Assembly: GCF_036541405.1 (NCBI RefSeq)
Contig: NZ_JAZHFS010000003.1
Location: 186,001 to 250,000, forward strand
Direction: 5' to 3'
DNA from: Clostridium_AD frigoriphilum
GTDB taxonomy: Bacteria > Bacillota > Clostridia > Clostridiales > Clostridiaceae
DNA length: 64,000 nt
The notes below the pieces were generated by a model. The model saw only the letters and a list, made by a program, of their open reading frames with translations, searched no databases and had not been told where the DNA came from. Positions 59,241-64,000 of this stretch are shown here, one piece after another; position 1 is the stretch's first letter; the number at the start of each line of letters is the position of its first letter. Made by a program: the position numbers and the translations under genes.

Positions 59241-59283
59241 AATATAAAGTCAAATATTATAATAATATTTGACTTTATATTTT
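59241..59283 (+). terminator. Terminator after the PBP gene
   Basis: AATATAAAGTCAAATATT (59241-59258) pairs with AATATTTGACTTTATATT (59264-59281), then T-rich sequence. Confidence 0.8.
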
Positions 59284-59470
59284 ATATACCATGATTTATT
59301 TAGTAGTATAATTAGAGATAATGACGTATAAAATGAATGCAGTATAGAAAAAAATAATATATGTAGTAACTTGTAATAAATTGCCCGGGAAATTTAAACG
59401 TATTGGTATAATTTTGAATATATATGTTTAAGTGAAAATAATTATAATCTTAAAGGGGAGGGGTTGTATT

Positions 59471-61336
59471 ATGTTTGACTTTAATTATCAGCTAAAGACT
59501 CTTCCAGATGCACCAGGAGTATATCTTATGAAAAATAATCTTGGTGAAATAATATATGTTGGAAAGGCTAAAATATTAAAAAATAGGGTAAGACAGTATT
59601 TTAAATCATCAAAAAATCATTCTGTAAAAGTTATGGCTATGGTGAAAAATATAGCTGAATTTGAATATATAGTAACTGATTCAGAGATGGAGGCATTGAT
59701 ACTTGAGTGCAATCTTATTAAGAAATATAGCCCAAGATATAATATTTTGCTTAAAGATGATAAGCATTATCCATTTATAAAGATAACTATTAATGAGGAG
59801 TTCCCGAGGGTATTTGTAACTAGAAATATTGCAAATGATGGAGGGAGATATTTTGGACCATACACAGATTCTGCAGCTGTATATAGTACCATTGAACTTA
59901 TCAAACAGATATTTCCGCTTAGAACATGCAGAAGAAATATTAAAGAAGGTGTCCTATATGATAGACCATGTTTAAACTATCATATAGGATTATGTAAAGC
60001 CCCATGTACAGGGTATATTAGTAAAGAAGATTATGGGAAAATTATAAAAGGTGCTTTGGATCTACTTACGGGAAAAGATAAAAGTATAAAGGAAGATTTA
60101 AGAAACAAAATGGAAAGTGCATCGGAAGTTTTGGAATTTGAAAAAGCAGCAATGCTTCGGGATAAGATTATGGCTATAGAAAAAATAAATGAGAAACAAA
60201 AGATTATAATAGGAAATTGTGAGAATGAAGATTTCATTAATGTGTATGTTGATGAAAAAGATGTTTGTATTCAGGTGTTTTTTCTTCGTGATGGTAAGAT
60301 AGTAGGTAGAGAACACTTTATTTTAAATGATGAAGCAGAAAATGTAGAAAATGAACTTATAGAAGAATTTATAAAGAGGTTTTATGGCGGGACAGCATTT
60401 ATCCCTAAAACAATATATGTACCTTTTATAAGTGAGGTTGAAATCTTAGAACAATGGCTTAGCGCTAAAAAAGATTCGAAGGTAACTATTAAGATTCCTC
60501 AAAAGGGAGAAAAGAAAAAAACTTTAGAGATGGTTGCAAATAATGCAAAGATAACTCTTGAAAATTTTAAATTAAAGGATATGCAAGATAAGGAAATTCA
60601 TAAAATAGCAATGCAAGAAATTACAGAATTATTAAAACTTGATGAAATACCTGATAGGATTGAATCATATGATATCTCAAATATAATGGGGGTAGATTCT
60701 GTAGGAAGTATGGTGGTTTTTGAAGGTGGAAAGCCTAAAAACAGTGATTATAGAAGGTTTAAGATAAAGTCAGTAATAGGAGCTAATGATTATGATAGTA
60801 TGCGGGAAATCTTAGAACGGAGGTTTCGTCGTGGCCTGGATGAAGTGGAGAGAATAAAAGAGAGAAATTTAGAACTTAGTAAGGGAAAGTTTTGTGTGTT
60901 CCCGGATTTAATTCTTATGGATGGTGGGAAAGGGCAGGTTAATGTGGCCCTTGAGGTTTTAAATAATCTTAATATTGATATACCGGTATGCGGAATGGTT
61001 AAGGATGATAGGCACAAAACTAGAGGTTTAATATATAATAATATAGAGCTATTTATGAAGAGTAATTCCCAAAGTATGCATTTGATTACTAGAATACAAG
61101 ATGAGGTCCATAGATTTGCAATTACTTATCACAGAACACTTAGGGATAAAAGAACATTATATTCTATATTGGATAACATACCCAATATAGGCGAAAAAAG
61201 AAGAAGAGAGTTATTAAAAAAGTTTGGTAGTATAGATAATATAAAAGGTGCTGGTGCAAAAGAACTAATGGATACCCCATCTATGGATAGCAAGTCCGCA
61301 GAGTGCGTTATATCATATTTTAAAAATAATAAATAA
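59471..61336 (+). CDS. uvrC: Excinuclease ABC subunit C
   Basis: A 621-residue dual-incision nuclease. The N-terminal GIY-YIG domain is 'LPDAPGVYLMKNNLGEIIYV' with 'GKAKILKNRVRQYF'. A UVR motif ('EKAAMLRDKIMAIEKI') follows. The C-terminal RNase H-like nuclease has 'ESYDISNIMGVDSVGSMVVF' and 'LILMDGGKGQVNVALEVL', and a final helix-hairpin-helix pair is 'LDNIPNIGEKRRRELLKKFG'. The G-rich binding site precedes ATG 59471, preferred over the frame start at 59432. No LexA box is evident upstream, so unlike uvrBA it may not be SOS-controlled. Confidence 0.97.
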   Translation: MFDFNYQLKTLPDAPGVYLMKNNLGEIIYVGKAKILKNRVRQYFKSSKNHSVKVMAMVKNIAEFEYIVTDSEMEALILECNLIKKYSPRYNILLKDDKHYPFIKITINEEFPRVFVTRNIANDGGRYFGPYTDSAAVYSTIELIKQIFPLRTCRRNIKEGVLYDRPCLNYHIGLCKAPCTGYISKEDYGKIIKGALDLLTGKDKSIKEDLRNKMESASEVLEFEKAAMLRDKIMAIEKINEKQKIIIGNCENEDFINVYVDEKDVCIQVFFLRDGKIVGREHFILNDEAENVENELIEEFIKRFYGGTAFIPKTIYVPFISEVEILEQWLSAKKDSKVTIKIPQKGEKKKTLEMVANNAKITLENFKLKDMQDKEIHKIAMQEITELLKLDEIPDRIESYDISNIMGVDSVGSMVVFEGGKPKNSDYRRFKIKSVIGANDYDSMREILERRFRRGLDEVERIKERNLELSKGKFCVFPDLILMDGGKGQVNVALEVLNNLNIDIPVCGMVKDDRHKTRGLIYNNIELFMKSNSQSMHLITRIQDEVHRFAITYHRTLRDKRTLYSILDNIPNIGEKRRRELLKKFGSIDNIKGAGAKELMDTPSMDSKSAECVISYFKNNK

Positions 61337-61417
61337 CCTTATTAGGAATATTTATATTATGATAAATTTAAACTGTTGAAATATTGTAGTAAAAAGGGTA
61401 AACTAAAAGAACTATAT

Positions 61418-61455
61418 CTTGCATAACATAAATAATATTATTTATGTTATGCAAG
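61418..61455. repeat. Perfect 38-bp palindrome upstream of murB
   Basis: Two exact 19-base halves, the left beginning CTTGCATAACATAAATAAT, with no loop, ending 35 bases before the murB start. No T-run follows. It could be an operator for a dimeric regulator or the remains of the uvrC terminator region. Confidence 0.6.
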
Positions 61456-61490
61456 TATATAAATATATTAATATTTTCAAGGAGTAGGAT

Positions 61491-62456
61491 ATGAAATTAT
61501 ATGCGGAATTATTTAAACAAATAAATAAAGTAACAGAAAATTCTAATATAAAGGTAGACGAACCAATGGAAAACCATACTTCTTTTAGAGTGGGTGGACC
61601 AGCTGATATTTTAGTAACACCAAGTGATGTTTTAGAAGTTCAAGCTTTAATAAAAATTTGTAAAAAATATAAAGTTAAATATTATTTAATAGGAAATGGT
61701 TCTAATTTACTAGTTAAAGATGGTGGGATTCGCGGTGTTGTTATAAAACTGTGTAATCTTAATAAAATTGAGGTTGAAGGAAATAAAGTAACCGCACAAA
61801 GTGGAGCTAGTTTATATGATGTTACAATGGCGGCATTAGATAAAGGGCTTAAAGGTATTGAGTTTGCTAACGGAATTCCGGGTAGCATTGGTGGGGCAGC
61901 AGCTATGAATGCAGGAGCATATAACGGCGAAATGTCTATGGTTCTAGATAGTCTACTCGCAATAGACCAGAATGGAGAATTATTAACAATAGACAAAGAC
62001 GTTATGGAGCTATCTTACAGAAGTAGTGCTGTTCTTAAATATGGATATGCAGTTATAAGCGTTACTCTTAAATTACAGCCTGGTGACAAGGAAGTTATAA
62101 AAGCTAGAATGGATGACCTTGCAAAAAAAAGAAGTGATAAACAACCTTTGGAATATGCATCGGCAGGTAGTACTTTTAAAAGACCTGAAGGTCATTATGC
62201 AAGTGTACTTATACAAGATTCAAATTTGAAAGGAACTCATGTTGGTGATGCAGAGGTATCTGTTAAACATTCTGGTTTTATTATCAATAAAAAGAGTGCA
62301 AGTGCGACAGATATTTTAGATTTAATCAAGCTTGTACAGGATGAAGTGCAAAAAAAATTTGGTATAAAGCTTGATACCGAGGTAAAGATTTGGGGAGAGG
62401 ACAAAGAATCTTTTGAGGGAACATCTCCCTGCGAAGCTGGGTCATCTTCTTACTAA
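61491..62456 (+). CDS. murB: UDP-N-acetylenolpyruvoylglucosamine reductase
   Basis: A 321-residue FAD enzyme that makes UDP-MurNAc from the enolpyruvyl intermediate using NADPH. FAD-binding segments are 'NHTSFRVGGPADILVTPSD', 'YYLIGNGSNLLVKDGGIRGV' and 'GIPGSIGGAAAMNAGAYNGE'. 'EYASAGSTFKRPEGHYASVL' contains the catalytic serine, and the glutamate is in 'KLDTEVKIWGE'. A short tail (about 15 residues) rich in Ser and Gly extends past the usual end. CAAGGAG precedes the ATG. It is typically followed by rapZ-yvcK-whiA in clostridia, as begins here. Confidence 0.96.
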   Translation: MKLYAELFKQINKVTENSNIKVDEPMENHTSFRVGGPADILVTPSDVLEVQALIKICKKYKVKYYLIGNGSNLLVKDGGIRGVVIKLCNLNKIEVEGNKVTAQSGASLYDVTMAALDKGLKGIEFANGIPGSIGGAAAMNAGAYNGEMSMVLDSLLAIDQNGELLTIDKDVMELSYRSSAVLKYGYAVISVTLKLQPGDKEVIKARMDDLAKKRSDKQPLEYASAGSTFKRPEGHYASVLIQDSNLKGTHVGDAEVSVKHSGFIINKKSASATDILDLIKLVQDEVQKKFGIKLDTEVKIWGEDKESFEGTSPCEAGSSSY

Positions 62457-62525
62457 ATTATTTTATCTTATAGGTAAAAAAGTGAGTTTAATATTTAAAA
62501 AAAATTATAAAATAAATTGAATTTT

Positions 62526-62562
62526 AAAACGCACAATAGGATAAATCTTTGTGCGTTTTTTT
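62526..62562 (+). terminator. Terminator after murB
   Basis: AAAACGCACAA (62526-62536) pairs with TTGTGCGTTTT (62549-62559), followed by further T. Confidence 0.88.
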
Positions 62563-62740
62563 ATACTTACATATCTATAATTATGATTATTTGTGTTATA
62601 ATTAAAAATGAAACTGTATTAGTACAACTAAGTAGACAAACATTTAAAGTGAATAATTGATAATATTAAAATATTAGTAGTAATATTTTAATATTTAGTA
62701 TAATAGAAATTCTTGATTTTTGTAGAGGGGGTTTTTTTTG

Positions 62741-63625
62741 ATGAGATTTGTTATATTGACGGGGTTATCGGGAGCTGGAAAAACACAAACGGTACGAAAC
62801 CTTGAGGATTTAGGTTTTTTTTGTGTGGATAATTTGCCACCTGTTTTAATTCCCAAATTTGCTGAGGCATGTTATAAATCTAATGGCAATATTGACAGAA
62901 TTGCTTTAGTTATAGATATTCGTGGTGGAAAGTTTTTTGATGATTTATTTGAAAGTTTAACATACCTAAAAGATGAAGGGTATGAGTACGAAATATTATT
63001 TCTAGAGGCCTCAGATAAAGTGCTTATTAAAAGATATAAAGAGTCAAGGCGGAAACATCCCCTAGCGCCAGAGGGAAGAGTTGTAAATGGAATTGAAACT
63101 GAAAGACGCAAACTTAGGGAGGTACGTGAGCGTGCTGACCATATAATTAATACATCTAAGCTTTCTGCAAGAGAACTTACAGAAGAAATAAATAATATCT
63201 ATGGTGAGGAAGGTCAGATAGAAACTAAGCTTGTTATAACTGTGCTTTCGTTTGGATTTAAATATGGAATACCTGTGGATTCGGATTTGGTATTTGATGT
63301 GAGATTTTTGCCGAATCCTTTTTATATTCCAGAGCTTAAGAAGTATTCAGGTAATGATCAACCGGTTCGTGATTATGTATTAGAATTTGAAGGGACTAAG
63401 GTATTTATAGAAAAACTTCAAGATATGCTACAGTTTCTTATCCCAAATTATAAAAAAGAAGGAAAAAGACAACTTATAGTTTCTATAGGATGTACAGGGG
63501 GAAGACATAGGTCAGTTGCTATAGCAAATAGAATTTATGAAATACTTGGGCGTAATGGATATGATGTTAATATAGATCACAGGGACATAAATGAAGATGT
63601 AAATAGAGGTGATGGTAAGCTATGA
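62741..63625 (+). CDS. rapZ: RapZ/YvcJ family nucleotide-binding protein
   Basis: A 294-residue P-loop protein with Walker A GLSGAGKT (residues 8-15), 'GFFCVDNLPPVLIPKFAE', 'FLEASDKVLIKRYKESRRKH', and a C-terminal domain with 'GCTGGRHRSVAIANRIYEIL', which contains the conserved metabolite and RNA-binding pocket. In E. coli RapZ binds GlcN6P and a small RNA to control glmS. In Firmicutes YvcJ is a GTPase/ATPase with a less clear role. GAGGGGG lies 9 bases before ATG 62741. The stop overlaps the start of yvcK (ATGA). Confidence 0.94.
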   Translation: MRFVILTGLSGAGKTQTVRNLEDLGFFCVDNLPPVLIPKFAEACYKSNGNIDRIALVIDIRGGKFFDDLFESLTYLKDEGYEYEILFLEASDKVLIKRYKESRRKHPLAPEGRVVNGIETERRKLREVRERADHIINTSKLSARELTEEINNIYGEEGQIETKLVITVLSFGFKYGIPVDSDLVFDVRFLPNPFYIPELKKYSGNDQPVRDYVLEFEGTKVFIEKLQDMLQFLIPNYKKEGKRQLIVSIGCTGGRHRSVAIANRIYEILGRNGYDVNIDHRDINEDVNRGDGKL

Positions 63626-64000
63626 TGCTAAGGAATTTGCTGAAGCCTGGAATTAATATAAAAAGGTGGATTCTTCTAGGTATTGTAGGTGCTTCTATTT
63701 TAGTATTTGGAATTTTCGAACTAATAAATAAAGAATATCACTCTCTGCCAAAGATAGTTTTATCAGCGCTGATTATAGTGCTTGGAGCTTTGATAATATA
63801 TGTTGCTATAATACAAATTATAAAATTTTTTATTATATTAGTTAATACAGGTAGTATTGATGTAGCTATAAGTTCTAGAAAATTGGAAGATTTAATATAT
63901 GAAAAGAGAGTACTTATAAAGGGACCTAAGATTGTAGTAATTGGTGGAGGCACTGGTTTATCTACAATGCTTAGAGGGCTTAAAAAATATACTAATAATA
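63622..64000 (+). CDS. yvcK: YvcK/GlmR family protein with N-terminal membrane anchor (3' end outside window)
   Basis: The first 126 codons of a longer gene. ATG 63622 overlaps the rapZ stop. The first 90 residues hold two transmembrane helices ('WILLGIVGASILVFGIF', 'LIIVLGALIIYVAIIQIIKF'). Then comes 'KIVVIGGGTGLSTMLRGLKK', the UDP-sugar-binding start of the CofD-like YvcK fold. YvcK/GlmR binds UDP-GlcNAc and adjusts carbon flow into peptidoglycan. The B. subtilis protein lacks this membrane segment, and clostridial versions often have it. The gene runs off the right edge. Confidence 0.9.
   Translation, partial: MMLRNLLKPGINIKRWILLGIVGASILVFGIFELINKEYHSLPKIVLSALIIVLGALIIYVAIIQIIKFFIILVNTGSIDVAISSRKLEDLIYEKRVLIKGPKIVVIGGGTGLSTMLRGLKKYTNN

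Overview
The window is A+T-rich chromosomal DNA from a spore-forming Firmicute, most likely Clostridium or a close relative. The evidence is the strong GGAGG-type ribosome binding sites, frequent TTG/GTG starts, T-run hairpin terminators, a Feo system with two FeoA proteins, a germination-type acpS/lipoprotein/alr/mazEF locus, and the block ftsE-ftsX-ctp-minJ-like ... uvrB-uvrA ... rapZ-yvcK, which keeps the gene order of Bacillus subtilis. No rRNA, tRNA, CRISPR array, prophage or transposase gene was seen. The species was not identified.

Layout. 1-3.6 kb: two tandem CNNM/HlyC membrane proteins (the first cut by the window edge), then argC behind a near-perfect ArgR box, and a GNAT acetyltransferase. 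3.7-7.1 kb: iron uptake operon feoA-feoA-feoB-DUF2325-feoC-like with three Fur-box-like sites. 7.1-11.1 kb: a PAS histidine kinase, a DUF6241-like protein and an acyltransferase. 11.2-14.8 kb: a CBS-ATPase plus fused permease/binding-protein osmolyte transporter, preceded by a BusR-like GntR-RCK_C repressor and a bipartite operator over the promoter. 15-17.1 kb: an anion permease and a secreted repeat protein. 17.5-20.6 kb: an operon matching the B. subtilis sigY-yxlCDEFG operon gene for gene. 20.8-26.6 kb: mgtE, galE, a guanidine-I riboswitch with its SMR exporter, a LUD protein and a nitroreductase. 27-31 kb: membrane-anchored MutS-like ATPase, cytidylate-kinase-like protein, DUF441. 31.3-35.3 kb: a second fused osmolyte-type transporter without the BusR-like repressor, then a divergent HxlR / iron-sulfur flavoprotein pair. 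35.6-41 kb: a 7TM-GAF-GGDEF cyclase, HAD phosphatase, CwlD-type amidase and two small clostridial proteins. 41.2-44.4 kb: acpS, GerS-like lipoprotein, alr, mazEF. 44.6-51 kb: ftsEX, ctp peptidase, MinJ-like protein, secreted protein, amj. 51-64 kb: SOS-controlled uvrBA, FHA-rodA/ftsW-PBP, uvrC, murB, rapZ and the start of yvcK.

The least ordinary feature is a family of palindromic repeat elements of about 285-315 bp. There are four full copies (17122-17409, 23377-23660, 24338-24624, 35357-35670) and several fragments, all just downstream of stop codons. The copies differ in sequence, but many differences come as paired, compensatory changes in both arms, so a long hairpin has been kept. Two copies flank the guanidine riboswitch/exporter cassette, and one copy has its internal modules in a different order. 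A second, unrelated long palindrome of the same design follows the minJ-like gene. I recognise neither family.

Other readable regulation: the ArgR box at argC, Fur boxes at feo, a LexA box at uvrB, an ECF-type promoter before sigY, and the BusR-type operator, which would tie osmolyte import to cyclic di-AMP. Starts were moved to the codon with the best-placed ribosome binding site where the longest frame was implausible.
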